Of a stretch of DNA of 64,000 nucleotides, positions 33,832 through 43,835 are shown in pieces; within the stretch, counting starts at the first letter, position 1, and the number at the start of each line of letters is the position of its first letter. The translations under genes were made by a program, and so were the position numbers. The notes beneath the pieces were generated by a model that worked only from the letters and a program-made list of their open reading frames with translations, had not been told where the DNA came from and ran no database searches. The DNA is from Deinococcus peraridilitoris DSM 19664 (GTDB taxonomy: Bacteria; Deinococcota; Deinococci; Deinococcales; Deinococcaceae), in assembly GCF_000317835.1 (NCBI RefSeq), contig NC_019793.1, positions 2,418,001 to 2,482,000 on the forward strand, read 5' to 3'.

Positions 33832-34224
33832 ATGCGTGTTCTGGAAACCTGTCTGTACGTGAATGACCTGGAGCAGGCGGAAGCCTTTTACGTGGGCGTG
33901 CTGGGCTTTGCCGTGCAGGGCAAGGTCACGGGCCGTCACCTGTTTTTATACGCCGAGGGTGCCATGCTGTTGCTGTTCGATCCTGCGGCAAGTGCGATGG
34001 TGGGCCGTACCCCGGCCCACGCGGGCGCGAGTGGTGGTCACGTGTGCTTCGAGGTGCAAAGTGCAGAGCAGGACGTCTGGCAGGACAAGTTGGAAAGAGC
34101 GGGCGTGAGCGTGACCCGCTACCGCTGGGATGACCGCGGTGAAAGTCTCTACTTTCGTGATCCCAGTGGCAACCTGCTGGAACTGGCACCCGCGCGGATC
34201 TGGGGACTTTCGCAGATGCATTGA
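33832..34224 (+). CDS. VOC family (glyoxalase/bleomycin-resistance fold) protein
   Basis: The 130-residue protein has two beta-alpha-beta modules typical of the vicinal-oxygen-chelate fold: CLYVNDLEQAEAFYVGVLGF and, at the end, YFRDPSGNLLELAPARIWG, with likely metal ligands in the first strand, GGHVCFEV and NLLEL. The enzyme or resistance activity cannot be assigned. The ATG at 33832 lies seven bases after TATGCT (leaderless); the open GTG at 33796 is less likely. It is upstream of the histidine phosphatase, same strand, about 100 bp apart. Confidence 0.88.
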   Translation: MRVLETCLYVNDLEQAEAFYVGVLGFAVQGKVTGRHLFLYAEGAMLLLFDPAASAMVGRTPAHAGASGGHVCFEVQSAEQDVWQDKLERAGVSVTRYRWDDRGESLYFRDPSGNLLELAPARIWGLSQMH

Positions 34225-34322
34225 GCAGGTGCAGCGCAAGGGGCGTTCGGGCGTGCGCCGAAGAACGGGTGCCCGTGCCGTCGTTCGGGCGCGTCGTTCG
34301 GGCGGCCGGTAAAGTGAGCTGC

Positions 34323-34919
34323 ATGCGTTTCCTGCACCTCGTGCGTCATGCACATTCACGCCTCGAACCCGACCGCCCCGCGCACACCTGGGGCCTGAGC
34401 GATGAAGGGCTCGATCAGGCGGCCGCGCTCGCACGTCACCTGATGACCCGCTTTCCCGGGCGTTTTGCCCGCGTGGTCTGCAGCGAAGAGCCCAAAGCCC
34501 TGCAGACCACGCGGGCCCTGGCGGTGGCCCTCGCGGTGCCCGTGGTGATCTTGCCAGGCGTGCAGGAGCAGGCGCGGGTAACCGCTCCCTTTTTCGCGCG
34601 TCAACAGGACTTTCAAGCCGCCCTGCAGGCTTTTTTTGCTTATCCCGGAGCTCGGGTGTTCGGCGAGGAAAGTGCGGACGAGGCGCACGCGCGCTTTTCC
34701 GCGGCGCTGTCCGGCCTGATGCAGGAAAAGACCGGGGACGAACTGGTGGTGACGCACGGTACGGTGCTCAGCCTGCTGGTCGCACGGGCCAATCATCTCG
34801 ACGCCTACCGTTTCTGGCGCGAGGAGCTGGCCATGCCAATGCTGCTGACGCTCGAGTGGCCGTCCTTGCGCCGGGTAGGAACCGTCATTCCGGAGGGCGC
34901 GACCCGCAGCGTTGGTTGA
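34323..34919 (+). CDS. Histidine phosphatase family protein
   Basis: The 198-residue member of the phosphoglycerate-mutase-like superfamily has phosphohistidine motif LHLVRHAHSRLE (RHA in place of the usual RHG), CSEEPKALQTTRALA, and the second catalytic His in VVTHGTVLSLLVA. It removes phosphate from an unknown small molecule or protein. ATG 34323 follows TAAAGT by seven bases; the upstream in-frame extension is unlikely to be translated. Confidence 0.9.
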   Translation: MRFLHLVRHAHSRLEPDRPAHTWGLSDEGLDQAAALARHLMTRFPGRFARVVCSEEPKALQTTRALAVALAVPVVILPGVQEQARVTAPFFARQQDFQAALQAFFAYPGARVFGEESADEAHARFSAALSGLMQEKTGDELVVTHGTVLSLLVARANHLDAYRFWREELAMPMLLTLEWPSLRRVGTVIPEGATRSVG

Positions 34920-34982
34920 ATTGCGGAAGCACTGCCGAGCCGGAGGGCAAAATCCCTGAGGCCGGCAAGACACGTGAAAATC

Positions 34983-35018
34983 AAAAGAAGCGCTGCCCCA
35001 CACGGCAGCGCTTCTTTT
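34983..35018. terminator. Bidirectional terminator
   Basis: A perfect 15-bp stem (AAAAGAAGCGCTGCC / GGCAGCGCTTCTTTT) with a six-base loop lies between the convergent phosphatase and lipoprotein genes; both arms supply the U-tract. Confidence 0.9.
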
Positions 35019-35030
35019 GATCGGACAGTA

Positions 35031-35060
35031 TCAATTATTCACAGTTCAATTATTCACAGT
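35031..35060. repeat. 15-bp tandem duplication across a stop codon
   Basis: TCAATTATTCACAGT occurs twice in tandem (35031-35045, 35046-35060). The second copy contains the stop of the leftward lipoprotein gene, so a mutation of the first stop would still be followed by a near-identical one. Confidence 0.9.
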
Positions 35061-36342
35061 GTCCGGGCCCGATCTCTCCCTCGTTGTACATGGCGAGGGT
35101 CGTGGCAAGGGCGACGACTTTTTCGCGCGTGCTGGCGTCCAGGGAAGTGCTTGGAGTGTGGGCACCGAAGAACGCTTCTGCTTCGCTCATTTCCGTGCTG
35201 ATTTCCGTGCCGGAAGCTCCGTTGAGGATGTTCAGTCGCGCGGCGATGTATTGACGGGCCAGGATATAGTACGCGTTGCCGCCGGCCGAGGGCGTGTTGA
35301 TCACCTGGTAGTACGATTGATCGCTCAGGAAGAACGTCGTATCTTCGCCGATCTTAGACCAGGTGTTGTTGAAGGGTGCGGGGCCGTACTTCGAGTGGGT
35401 TCGCCAGTAGCCCTGTGCCAGGGTGCAGCCCGAGGAAACCGTGCAGTCCGGGGTGGTAATGGTGACAGTCGCGTCAGCGTCGACGGATGCGCCAGTTGCA
35501 GGCGTCAGCACTGCGGTGTTCTTCAGGTTGAAGGTCATGTTGCAGTCCGCGTTGACGTTCGTGACGTGCACAGTGTACATCACGCTGCCACTGCCGGTAA
35601 TGCGGCCCCACCCGTTGTAGTCGGCCGATGGAGTGCAGGTAAATCCTTCCGGACACAGCAGGGTGTCCAGCAAGGTGGCGTCTTCAGGGACAGGCGGCGT
35701 GGTGCTGACGGTCAGGGCCCTGGCGGTGCTGCTTGGCAGCGTAAACGGGACGGGAGCAGCGAGCGTGCCGGCGCCACTGTGGGCATGGCTGGTGACCTGC
35801 ACCGTATTGCGGTAACGGAACGTCTTGCCAGGCTCGTTCACTGGGACGAACGGCAGGTCGTAGGCGTAGCAGTAGCGCTCTCCGGGTGCGAGTTTCGGTT
35901 TGGCGCTGGTGTCAACATACATGGAGACGCCTTCGTAATCCCACCATGACCCTGCACCGTCAAAGGTCTTTTGCACGACATCTTTGATCTTGAGGTCCGC
36001 CGTTGTTGTGGCGCTGATGTTCTTGACGCAGATTTCGCCGCGTACGCCATAGACCTCCGAGGCGCCCTGGCTTTGGGCATAGGCCAGGGTGTAGGTGAGG
36101 GTGCCGCTCTCGCCGCGCGCCAAGTGGAGGCTGCTGGGGGTAACGGTTTTGGTGAGCTGCCAGTCTGTGCCGGTCGTCTCTTCACGGTAACCGACGGCGG
36201 TCTTGGTGACCTCGAACGAGCCAGAGGAAGTGGTGAGCGATGAAAAACTGTTCTGGGAATTCTGGCTTGAGGGCGTGCTTCCACACGCCGCCAAGACCAT
36301 TGCCGAAAGGCCCAGACCGATGTACCGAAATGCTGCTTTCAT
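35050..36342 (-). CDS. Secreted lipoprotein with C-terminal GYWxTH domain
   Basis: The 430-residue protein has a lipoprotein signal peptide with lipobox LAAC (MKAAFRYIGLGLSAMVLAAC), a Ser/Asn/Thr-rich linker, two Ig/DUF11-like beta domains with adhesin-like text, and a C-terminal region starting CTLAQGYWRTHSKYGPAP. The CTxxQGYWxxH module recurs in secreted proteins of actinobacteria, archaea and others, of unknown function. It is probably anchored to the cell envelope. The upstream 36343-36600 region is AT-rich and must hold its promoter. The name and role are open. Confidence 0.82.
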   Translation of the reverse strand: MKAAFRYIGLGLSAMVLAACGSTPSSQNSQNSFSSLTTSSGSFEVTKTAVGYREETTGTDWQLTKTVTPSSLHLARGESGTLTYTLAYAQSQGASEVYGVRGEICVKNISATTTADLKIKDVVQKTFDGAGSWWDYEGVSMYVDTSAKPKLAPGERYCYAYDLPFVPVNEPGKTFRYRNTVQVTSHAHSGAGTLAAPVPFTLPSSTARALTVSTTPPVPEDATLLDTLLCPEGFTCTPSADYNGWGRITGSGSVMYTVHVTNVNADCNMTFNLKNTAVLTPATGASVDADATVTITTPDCTVSSGCTLAQGYWRTHSKYGPAPFNNTWSKIGEDTTFFLSDQSYYQVINTPSAGGNAYYILARQYIAARLNILNGASGTEISTEMSEAEAFFGAHTPSTSLDASTREKVVALATTLAMYNEGEIGPGHCE

Positions 36343-37068
36343 AATTTTACCCCCGTCTAATAATTGAGTCGAGTTGAATGCTTCAACTTAACTCCTTTCT
36401 CAGCCATATGTCGATTAGGCTTACTTAATTGAAAAGATACGGGAAAACGGCTTAATTATCGATTAATAATAAAGGACAGTAAATCTGCTTGATATATATG
36501 CTCATTTGCGCCAAGGGGCGCCTCTTTCCAGCTGAGTACATATAATCAGAGTGAGTAATATAAGAATAGTATCTTAATTTTTAACTCATTCAAGGAAATA
36601 TGGCGCTGTAGAGGATGCATCACATTGCACGTCATGGGCTGCAAGGCCTGGCGGGAAGGGCACAACAAATGGCATGCCAAATAGGATGGGCAACAGTACA
36701 TGGCCACCTGGCACAACGACGTTGGCACGTCACTGCGTAACTTCGCTGCAATCTGGGCGTGTGCTGTCTCTCTACGCCCTGTACGACGGGTGACTTATCA
36801 AATCCGGCATTGACCGACTCCTTGGCTGGGTTTGCCTCGGTCTGCCGAACGACCCCTCTGTGGTGCTGAGCGATCCGGGGTCGCCTGCCCACTCCAGCAC
36901 ATGGCTTATTCAGTTCCAACACTCATGGTGTGCCCAAATGGGGTTTTAGCACTGCGCGTTCCACTCAGCCAATATGGTCGACCAGAATTCGATCAGTTCT
37001 TCTGGCCACCGCTTTGAAGCAGAAACGCCGACCTCCGCCGACGCGCTCCTCGTGCAAGTGGCCTGGCG
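36343..37068. other. AT-rich promoter region and decayed sequence
   Basis: 36343-36600 is AT-rich upstream DNA of the lipoprotein gene. About 36770-36925, minus strand, shows degraded text (VVRQTEANPAKESV, then GFDKSPVVQGVERQ) that aligns by eye with the DSQSV.TTE...GFD..K.VkGrKRH core of IS5-type transposases. It lies just downstream of hemA. No intact gene is visible. Confidence 0.35.
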
Positions 37069-38121
37069 TCAGCAGGACGCAGCCAGCGTCCGTTTTGTGG
37101 TCCGGAAGCTCCACCAGCGTCTCAAGTTGCCGACTTCCTCTTCCACAATGGCGTCGGCCCTTGGCACAAACGAGAGCCGCTCGGCCAGATTGCGCTCGAC
37201 GATGCGGGTCAGGTCGTCGAGGTTATACAGGTAAGCTCCGGGCACGCTGGCACAGGCCGGATCGATGATGCGCGGCATGCTGATGTCGATGAGGAACATC
37301 GGGTGCGCTCTTGCGGACAGCGACGCTGACACAAGGTCCGGCCACAGCACGTAGTGCGGAGCGGCCGCCGAGGCGATCACCACGTCGGTGCGCGGCAGGA
37401 CTTCCTGAACCAGCTCGACGGGGCAGGCCTGCCCGCCGAGCTTGTCGGCCAGCGCCCGTGCGCGTTCCACCGTGCGGTTCACGACGATGACGTTCTCGAT
37501 GCCCGCGGCGCGCAGGTGGGTCAGGGTAAGCTCGGCCGTCTCTCCCGCGCCGATGATCATGGCGGTGCGGCCGGCCAGCGTGTCCTTGACGCCGTGCTCG
37601 CGCGCGCCGAAGATGTTTTGCGCCAATTCGACGGCCGCACTCGACACGCTCAGCACCTTGTCGGACACGCCGGTCTCGCTGCGCACGCGCTTGCCGGCGC
37701 GCAGCGCACCCTGGGCTGCTTTGTTGAGCAGCGCGCCGGTCAGCGACTGGGTGCTGGCGTCCTGCCAGGCACGCTTGACCTGCCCCTGAATCTGCGTCTC
37801 ACCGATTACCAGACTGTCGAGACCTGCCGCGACGCGGTACAGATGACGGACGGCCTCGTCGCCCTCATAGAGGTACAGGTAAGGGCGCAGGGCCTGACCC
37901 CAGGCACCTTCAAAGGCCGAAAGCGGGTCACCGTGCACGGACGCCAGGTAAACCTCGGTGCGGTTGCAGGTCGACAGCAGCATCACCTCATCGGCGTGAC
38001 GCGCGAGGTGGGACAGAATGGCTTCCTGCTCCTGCGGCAGCACGCTGGCCCGCTCGCGGACGCCCAGGGGCGCGGTCTTGTGGTTCAGACCGATCACCGC
38101 GAAATCAAGCGGTGAGCTCAC
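37069..38121 (-). CDS. hemA: Glutamyl-tRNA reductase
   Basis: The 350-residue enzyme reduces glutamyl-tRNA to glutamate-1-semialdehyde, the first step of C5 tetrapyrrole synthesis. Catalytic Cys lies in [30 protein letters not shown] and the NADPH-domain [12 protein letters not shown] are present. It is shorter than the usual 400 or more residues and ends soon after [13 protein letters not shown], so most of the C-terminal dimerisation helix is missing; decayed IS-like sequence lies just beyond. It overlaps sirC by four bases (ATGA), so the two are co-translated. Confidence 0.93.
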   Translation of the reverse strand: MSSPLDFAVIGLNHKTAPLGVRERASVLPQEQEAILSHLARHADEVMLLSTCNRTEVYLASVHGDPLSAFEGAWGQALRPYLYLYEGDEAVRHLYRVAAGLDSLVIGETQIQGQVKRAWQDASTQSLTGALLNKAAQGALRAGKRVRSETGVSDKVLSVSSAAVELAQNIFGAREHGVKDTLAGRTAMIIGAGETAELTLTHLRAAGIENVIVVNRTVERARALADKLGGQACPVELVQEVLPRTDVVIASAAAPHYVLWPDLVSASLSARAHPMFLIDISMPRIIDPACASVPGAYLYNLDDLTRIVERNLAERLSFVPRADAIVEEEVGNLRRWWSFRTTKRTLAASC

Positions 38122-38672
38122 AGCCCGACCGCCTTGCGGATTTCGGCTTTGAGGGTAGAAAGCACCAGCGCCCGCTGCGGTTCGGGCAGGGTCAGGGCGG
38201 CTTCGCGCCGGGCGCTCCAGGCAGGGATGGGCAAATCGGTGGGCAGGCAGTGGCTCAGCTTGTCCCGCAGGGCCTGGGCGAGGTGCGGCAATTCAGCGCC
38301 GCTGTTGACGGCCACCTGCAGCGGACCCTGGATCAGGACTGCGCCCAGCCGCAGGTCGCCGCGTTCCGGAGATGAGGCGTGGTTGCAAAAGACACCCAGT
38401 GCGCGCGCGTGGGCAGCCACCTCGTCGTTCACGTCTGGCTGGCTCGTGCAGGCAAAGATCAGCCGGGCGCCCTGCAGGTCGCCTTGCTGATAGCCTCGCG
38501 CAAGAATGTTCACATCCAGACTTTCGAAGTCGCGGTGCACTTCGGGTGCGATCACGGTCACGAGCGCGTCGGCGGCCAGCAGCCCCCGGGTCTTCCGGAG
38601 GGCCACCTCGCCCGCGCCGACCACGACCGCTCGCTGGCCCCTCAAGTCGAAAAACACCGGGTACAGCGTCAC
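38118..38672 (-). CDS. Precorrin-2 dehydrogenase / sirohydrochlorin ferrochelatase-type protein
   Basis: The 184-residue NAD-binding protein is of the CysG-N/SirC/Met8 type: [21 protein letters not shown] (Rossmann loop), [18 protein letters not shown], then [19 protein letters not shown]. It oxidises precorrin-2 to sirohydrochlorin on the way to sirohaem. There is no SAM-methyltransferase domain here; that activity lies in the cobA-hemD fusion at 42236. The GTG start at 38672 is six bases after TATACT (leaderless). It is followed by overlapping hemA. Confidence 0.9.
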   Translation of the reverse strand: MTLYPVFFDLRGQRAVVVGAGEVALRKTRGLLAADALVTVIAPEVHRDFESLDVNILARGYQQGDLQGARLIFACTSQPDVNDEVAAHARALGVFCNHASSPERGDLRLGAVLIQGPLQVAVNSGAELPHLAQALRDKLSHCLPTDLPIPAWSARREAALTLPEPQRALVLSTLKAEIRKAVGL

Positions 38673-38892
38673 GCATGCAGTATACCGGCGTCCTCCGGGG
38701 GCATTGTAAGGATGAACGTCCCCGCTTCACGCCTGTGCCTCAGCGCCTCGCCGCTGCCAGGCACCGGCAGCGGCTCCCTGACTTGCGTGGCGAGCGGACC
38801 AACAGTCGGGAAAGTGTCTATCTATGTCGCAATGGGCAGCCAAAACGCAAAAACGCTGATGCCGTTCATCTTGAAATGTCATTCTGAGTCGT

Positions 38893-39285
38893 ATGGCCCG
38901 GCGGACCCTGGACAATGTCAAGGAGAATGATTTCGTCATCGTAGAGCGCTTGGGTCGGCCCTGGCGACTGACTCGCGTGGAAGCGCACGATGACCGGATT
39001 GTTACCGTACGGGGCGGCTTTACGTACTGTGCTGCCACAGGAGCGCGCCTTGATGCGGCAGCAGGCAGGCAGGTGGCGAGCGAGCGCCTGACCGTGCCCT
39101 CGCAGGACGCGCTGGACTACCTGACCATCGTGGCCTTTCACAAAAGACTGGCGCATTACCAGATTCATACCCTACCCAAGGCAAAGCGCCGGCCGCTTGC
39201 CGAACTCTCGCGGGAATTCAGTCGTCTGCTGGGACTGGATTTGGGAGAGGCCATCTCACTGGAACTGGCAGAGTACAGCGACTGA
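38893..39285 (+). CDS. Hypothetical 130-residue protein
   Basis: The protein starts MARRTLDNVKENDFVIVERL and has an N-terminal beta-rich half (GRPWRLTRVEAHDDRIVTV) and a helical C-terminal half ending FSRLLGLDLGEAISLELAEY. No family recognised; it looks like a conserved single-copy protein of this lineage. No Shine-Dalgarno is visible. It is divergent from the sirC-hemA pair. Confidence 0.65.
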   Translation: MARRTLDNVKENDFVIVERLGRPWRLTRVEAHDDRIVTVRGGFTYCAATGARLDAAAGRQVASERLTVPSQDALDYLTIVAFHKRLAHYQIHTLPKAKRRPLAELSREFSRLLGLDLGEAISLELAEYSD

Positions 39286-39937
39286 CCCTTTGGAAGCCTC
39301 AGGGGCCGTGCCAGGCTGTCAGCTAAGTAGCTCCCACTTGAGTTTTGGTGTTCTCCCAACACGTGGGGCGGGCGGAGGCGAGTCGGGGAAGCGTGTCTGC
39401 CGCTGGGTTCTGGAGTTCTGGGTGTTGTTCCCAGGACGGAAGAACTGAAGCGGTAGACAGTTGGGTTGGCTACCCGGGACTGGCTCTTTCATCCTGCCAC
39501 TGCAGGTACTCACCCGTTCCCCGCTCCGGGCAGCGATGGCCACGGCTGATTGCTTTGTGAAGGCGCTGTAAAGTTCTGTCATACTTTACTGCACTGCGTA
39601 AAAGCTCACACTCTCACAATGTGTGCGTTTTTCAAATAAAAGTCGGCGTTTTATGAGCAATATGTGCAAAACAGCCGCTTCGGGTGTGAGTTATTTCAAA
39701 TTTATGATGAGAGTCGCTGCACAAAAACAAATTAGGACAAATTAGTACTTGCATTAAGTTGAGGTTAACCTGTAACCTCATCTTGTTCTTAGCAGAGACT
39801 TCTCTGACGAACAGAGGCGACGACCCTCGTTCCGTAACCACGGGCACCTGGAACGAGTCGAGCCATTGGTGCGACCGGCTTTCGTCCGACACAACTCCGA
39901 TTTCTACAGTCTTGAGTTCCATCAAGAGGGGTCTCTC
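39286..39937. promoter_or_regulatory. Long regulatory region upstream of the secreted beta-helix protein
   Basis: No gene is supported. 39560-39780 is AT-rich. It holds a 10-bp-period direct repeat ACAAATTAG (39727-39735, 39737-39745) and an 8+8 palindrome TGAGGTTA/TAACCTCA (39760-39767, 39773-39780). A leader of about 150 bases follows before the start at 39938. This looks like a regulated promoter with operator sites. Confidence 0.5.
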
Positions 39938-42133
39938 ATGTCAAAAACCGCTGCTTCCGCCTTCACTTCCACGCGCTTCGCCACCATCGGTGGACTGCTC
40001 AGCTGCGCCCTGCTCCTCGCCGGCTGTGGATCGACCAGCGCCCCGGTGCCCAGTGCCGCTCATCAGCAGACGGTGAGCACGCTGGCCTTCAACACTGTCG
40101 GCGTCGAAGCCAGCTCCAGCAACACCGGTTACGCACCCGTGCAAAGCATTGATGGTGACTTGGCAACACGCTGGAGTGCGAACGGTCTGGGTTCGTGGAT
40201 TCGCTACGACCTTGGTGAGGCGCGCAGCGTGGGTGGAATTCAGATTGCCTTTTACCGCGGCGCCAACCGTAAGGCCACCGTTGACGTAGAAGTCAGCGCC
40301 GACGGCACGACCTGGTCCAAAGTGCTGGCAGGCACCCAGTCGAGCGGCACCACCGACGCCCTCGAGTCGTTCGATTTCCCCGGCACCACCTCGGCCCGCT
40401 TCGTGCGCATCGTGAACCTCGGCAACACCGAAAACACGGCCATCAGCCTGACCGAAGTGCGTTTCCTGGAAGTCGAAGCCCTGATTCCCGCCGCCGTGAG
40501 CGCCAGTGCCGCCAACTCGGGCTACCCGGCCGCCAATAGTGTTGACGGCAAACTCGACACTTGGTGGAGTGCCAACGGCGTGGGCCAGTGGGTTCGCTAT
40601 GACTTCGGCAAGAGCACGACACTCGACAACGTTTCGATCGCCTTCCTGAAGGGCAACGTCCGTAAGGCCAGCTTCGACGTCGAAGTCAGCGCGGACGCGG
40701 CTTCCTGGACCAAGGTCATCACGAACGGGCAGTCCTCGGGCACCACCCTCGCTGCGCAGACCTTCACTTTTCCGGCCACGGGCGCCCGCTACCTGCGCGT
40801 CGTGAACCTCGGCAACACCGAAAACACCGCCGCTGCCTACACCGAAGTGAGCTTTACCACGACCAGCCCCACCGGCCTGTACGTGGCTCCGGTCGTCGAA
40901 GTCGCACCGGCCCCGGCGCCCGTGCTGCCCACCTTCAAGTCCTTTTACGTCGACGGCGCCAACGGCAGCGACAGCAACGACGGCCTGACTCCCGCAACGG
41001 CCTGGAAGAGCCTCAGTAAAGCCAACGCGGCCGTACTTGCTCCCGGTGAGTCGCTGCTCTTCAAGCGCGGCACGAGCTACAGCGGTACCCTGAGCGCCAA
41101 GTGGAGCGGCACCAGCACCAACCCGATCACCATCGGTGCGTACGGCGAAGGCGCCAACCCCTGGATTCGCAGCGGCAGCACCTCGGTGAACATCAGCGGT
41201 CAGTTCCAGGTGCTCGAGCACCTGCAGGTCACCACCAACAGCATTCCCGGCCCCAACCCGAATGCCGTCAACTGCAAGACCACGCCGATGGGCTGGCGCA
41301 CTGGCTTCATGTTTGCCAGCGGGTCGAGCGACAACACCGTGCGCCACAGCCTCGGAACCGGCCTGACCGCCGCGATTCACTTCGCCGAAGGCTCCAGCAA
41401 CAACAACGCGTTCCACAACCGCCTGGTGAACAACACTATCATGAGCGCCAACACCCCTCCCGCGCAGAAGTACGACGACGACAGTGGCGCCTGGGGTGTG
41501 CTCCTGAACGGGGACAACAACGAGATCGCCTACAACTACTTCGAAGGCAACACCGCCTGCAGCGAAGACTACGGTGTCGAAGGTGCCTCGCTGGAAATCT
41601 ACAAGGGCAGCAACAACAACATGCACCACAACACCTCGATCAACGACACCACCTTCACTGAACTGGGCGGCAACAGCAGCAAGTGGGCCAGCAACAACCG
41701 CTTCGAATTCAACCTCTACGCGCCCATGAACACCAACGGGCGTGGTGAAGCGCTCGTCATCCGTGGACGCAAGAGCAGCTGGGGCGCGAACCCCGGAACG
41801 GTCTTCAACAACAACACCGTCTACAACAGCAACCTGGGTGTCTTCTGCGGTGAAGGCTGCGCTCCTGACATCCTGTCCATGCACAACAACGTGATCGTCA
41901 CGCGTGCCGGTGCGACCAAAGACACCCTCTGGACCGACGGCGCCTTTGACCAGAGCAACAACGTCTTCTGGCAGCTTGACGGTCAGTACAAAGTCACCAT
42001 CGCCGGTGTCAAGGACCGCAACCGCATCGGAAGCAGCTTCTGGGGCGATCCCAAGTTCACCAGCCCCGCCGCGCTCGACTTCACCCGTCTGCTCGGCGCC
42101 CCACTGCCCTCCGCCGGCGTCTTCCCCCAGTAA
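39938..42133 (+). CDS. Secreted lipoprotein with two discoidin-like domains and a right-handed beta-helix
   Basis: The 731-residue protein has a lipoprotein signal peptide (lipobox LLAGC, about residue 30). Two F5/8-type-C/CBM32-like domains of ~145 residues follow, each with (A/S)DG or SADG and a closing [15 protein letters not shown] / [16 protein letters not shown] Pro-rich linker leads to a beta-helix that begins [21 protein letters not shown], the fold of polysaccharide lyases and parallel-beta surface proteins. Asn-ladder text ([15 protein letters not shown]) is typical. It probably binds or cleaves a polysaccharide at the cell surface. ATG 39938 is preceded by AAGAGGGG. Confidence 0.88.
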   Translation: MSKTAASAFTSTRFATIGGLLSCALLLAGCGSTSAPVPSAAHQQTVSTLAFNTVGVEASSSNTGYAPVQSIDGDLATRWSANGLGSWIRYDLGEARSVGGIQIAFYRGANRKATVDVEVSADGTTWSKVLAGTQSSGTTDALESFDFPGTTSARFVRIVNLGNTENTAISLTEVRFLEVEALIPAAVSASAANSGYPAANSVDGKLDTWWSANGVGQWVRYDFGKSTTLDNVSIAFLKGNVRKASFDVEVSADAASWTKVITNGQSSGTTLAAQTFTFPATGARYLRVVNLGNTENTAAAYTEVSFTTTSPTGLYVAPVVEVAPAPAPVLPTFKSFYVDGANGSDSNDGLTPATAWKSLSKANAAVLAPGESLLFKRGTSYSGTLSAKWSGTSTNPITIGAYGEGANPWIRSGSTSVNISGQFQVLEHLQVTTNSIPGPNPNAVNCKTTPMGWRTGFMFASGSSDNTVRHSLGTGLTAAIHFAEGSSNNNAFHNRLVNNTIMSANTPPAQKYDDDSGAWGVLLNGDNNEIAYNYFEGNTACSEDYGVEGASLEIYKGSNNNMHHNTSINDTTFTELGGNSSKWASNNRFEFNLYAPMNTNGRGEALVIRGRKSSWGANPGTVFNNNTVYNSNLGVFCGEGCAPDILSMHNNVIVTRAGATKDTLWTDGAFDQSNNVFWQLDGQYKVTIAGVKDRNRIGSSFWGDPKFTSPAALDFTRLLGAPLPSAGVFPQ

Positions 42134-42177
42134 CCCTCCGGGACCCCAGCCTCCATCACACCGCGCCCCGAAAGAGG

Positions 42178-42205
42178 AAAGCCGAAGACCTTGGTCTTCG
42201 GCTTT
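42178..42205. terminator. Bidirectional terminator
   Basis: AAAGCCGAAGAC / GTCTTCGGCTTT is a 12-bp stem with a four-base loop and a T-rich tail (TCTCTTTC), between the convergent beta-helix and cobA-hemD genes. Confidence 0.88.
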
Positions 42206-42235
42206 CTCTTTCAATAACGCGAACTCACACCATAA

Positions 42236-43753
42236 TTACTCGAAACGGGCGGTCACCACCTGCGCTGCAGCGTCAGCGAGCGCGTCCAGGCTGGCCTCGC
42301 GTGCCAGCGTGATCGCCGAGAAGCCCGCCTCGCGCGCGGCTTTCTCGGTTTGCGGTCCCATCACCGCCACCCGGTACTTCGTACCGGCCACCTCTGCGAG
42401 CGCGCGCGCCGCACTGCCTGAAGCCAGGGTCACCACGTCCGCGCTGTGCAGGGCCCGCAGGGCCGCCTCGTCGGGCTCGCGTGGCTCGGTGCGGTAGAGT
42501 TCCACGCGCTCCACGTTCAGCCCCCGCGCGCTCAGTGCCTCTTCCAGGGCGTCCTCGGCCCGGTGGGACGCCAGGTGCAGCAGGCGTGAACCCGGGCGGG
42601 CGGGCAACTCACGTCCCAGGTGCGCCGCGCCGGGGGTCGCGGGCGTGAAGTCCGCACGGATGCCGCGTGCCTCCAGGGCCCGCGCGGTGGCCGGCCCCAC
42701 CGCGGCCACGCGGCCACGACCAAAAGCGCGGGCGTCCTGTCCCATTTCTTCCAGGTGCCAGAACAGTTCGTGGACGGCCTGCTGGGAGGTCAGCAACGTC
42801 CAATCAAACGAGTGAAGCTGCGACAGCGCGCGGTACAGCGTGCCCGGATCTCCCGTTTTCTCGTGGCGAATGAGCGGCAGTTCCACCACCTGCGCGCCAC
42901 GAAGGCGCAGCACATCGGCGAGGGCGCTGTTGCGCTCCTGCGTGCGGGTCACCACGACCGTCCTGCCGAACAGGGGAGAGGTGTCAAACCACTGCAGCGT
43001 GTCGCGCAGGCTGGCGACCTCGCCCACCACGGTCACGGCGGGCGCCTCCAGCCCGGCGCGCGCGACTTCCTCGGCAATGGTCGACAGCGTGCCGCGCGCG
43101 ACCCGCTGTCGGGAAGTGGTGCCCCACTGCACGGTGGCTGCGGGCGTAGCCGGCGAGCGACCGGTGTCGATCAGCTTCTGAGCGACGCTGTCCAGATTGC
43201 GCACGCCCATCAGCAGCACCAGCGTGTCCACGCCGGACAGGTTGCCGTAAAGGGCGTCTCCTTCCTTTTCCCGCCCGGTGATGACCGCAAACGAAGAAGC
43301 CAGCCCCCGGTGCGTCACCGGAATGCCCGCGTACGCGGGCGCGGCGATGGCACTCGTTACACCCGGAACGACCTCGAAAGGCACGCCCGCAGCCCGGCAC
43401 GCCTGCGCTTCCTCACCGCCCCGCCCGAAGACGAACACGTCGCCGCCCTTGAGGCGCGCGACGCGCTTGCCACCGTCCTGCTGGGCCTTGAGAACCATCA
43501 GCGCATTGATGTCCTCCTGCGACACATACTCGCTGTAGCCTTTCTTGCCGACATCGATGCGCTCGGCCCGCGGACAGAACTGCAGCAGTTCGCCTGCCGC
43601 GAGGTAATCGTAGAGGACCACATCCGCCGCTTCCAGGGCGGCCTTGCCGCGCAGCGTGAGCAGACCCGGGTCACCAGGACCCGCACCGATCAGGGAAACG
43701 AATGCCCGCGAGGGCCGGAATGTCGGGTCGTCGTCACGCGCTTGGGCCGTCAT
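42236..43753 (-). CDS. Uroporphyrinogen-III C-methyltransferase / uroporphyrinogen-III synthase fusion
   Basis: The 505-residue protein has residues about 18-260 as a SAM-dependent CobA domain ([62 protein letters not shown]), and the remainder as a HemD synthase ([41 protein letters not shown]). HemD closes the tetrapyrrole ring and CobA methylates the product toward sirohaem. ATG 43753 follows TAGGCT by seven bases; the open frame to 43786 is not supported. Fusions of these two activities occur in several bacterial lines. It is downstream of hemC on the same strand. Confidence 0.92.
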   Translation of the reverse strand: MTAQARDDDPTFRPSRAFVSLIGAGPGDPGLLTLRGKAALEAADVVLYDYLAAGELLQFCPRAERIDVGKKGYSEYVSQEDINALMVLKAQQDGGKRVARLKGGDVFVFGRGGEEAQACRAAGVPFEVVPGVTSAIAAPAYAGIPVTHRGLASSFAVITGREKEGDALYGNLSGVDTLVLLMGVRNLDSVAQKLIDTGRSPATPAATVQWGTTSRQRVARGTLSTIAEEVARAGLEAPAVTVVGEVASLRDTLQWFDTSPLFGRTVVVTRTQERNSALADVLRLRGAQVVELPLIRHEKTGDPGTLYRALSQLHSFDWTLLTSQQAVHELFWHLEEMGQDARAFGRGRVAAVGPATARALEARGIRADFTPATPGAAHLGRELPARPGSRLLHLASHRAEDALEEALSARGLNVERVELYRTEPREPDEAALRALHSADVVTLASGSAARALAEVAGTKYRVAVMGPQTEKAAREAGFSAITLAREASLDALADAAAQVVTARFE

Positions 43754-43792
43754 GGTTTTCAGCCTAGCGTCCTTGCGCCGGGACAAATGCGC

Positions 43793-43823
43793 TGAGAAGA
43801 TCGCCGATTCGGCGATCTTCTCA
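43793..43823 (-). terminator. Hairpin after hemC
   Basis: A perfect 14-bp stem (TGAGAAGATCGCCG / CGGCGATCTTCTCA) with a three-base loop lies between hemC and the cobA-hemD fusion. It has no T-tract and may act as a terminator or as a partial attenuator between the two genes. Confidence 0.55.
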
Positions 43824-43835
43824 GCCGTATTGCCT

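Noticed and set aside
39941..42214. 757-codon open frame on the minus strand opposite the beta-helix lipoprotein
   Set aside because: It is a shadow of the GC-rich plus-strand gene. The plus frame has a signal peptide, lipobox and recognisable domains; the minus frame has none.
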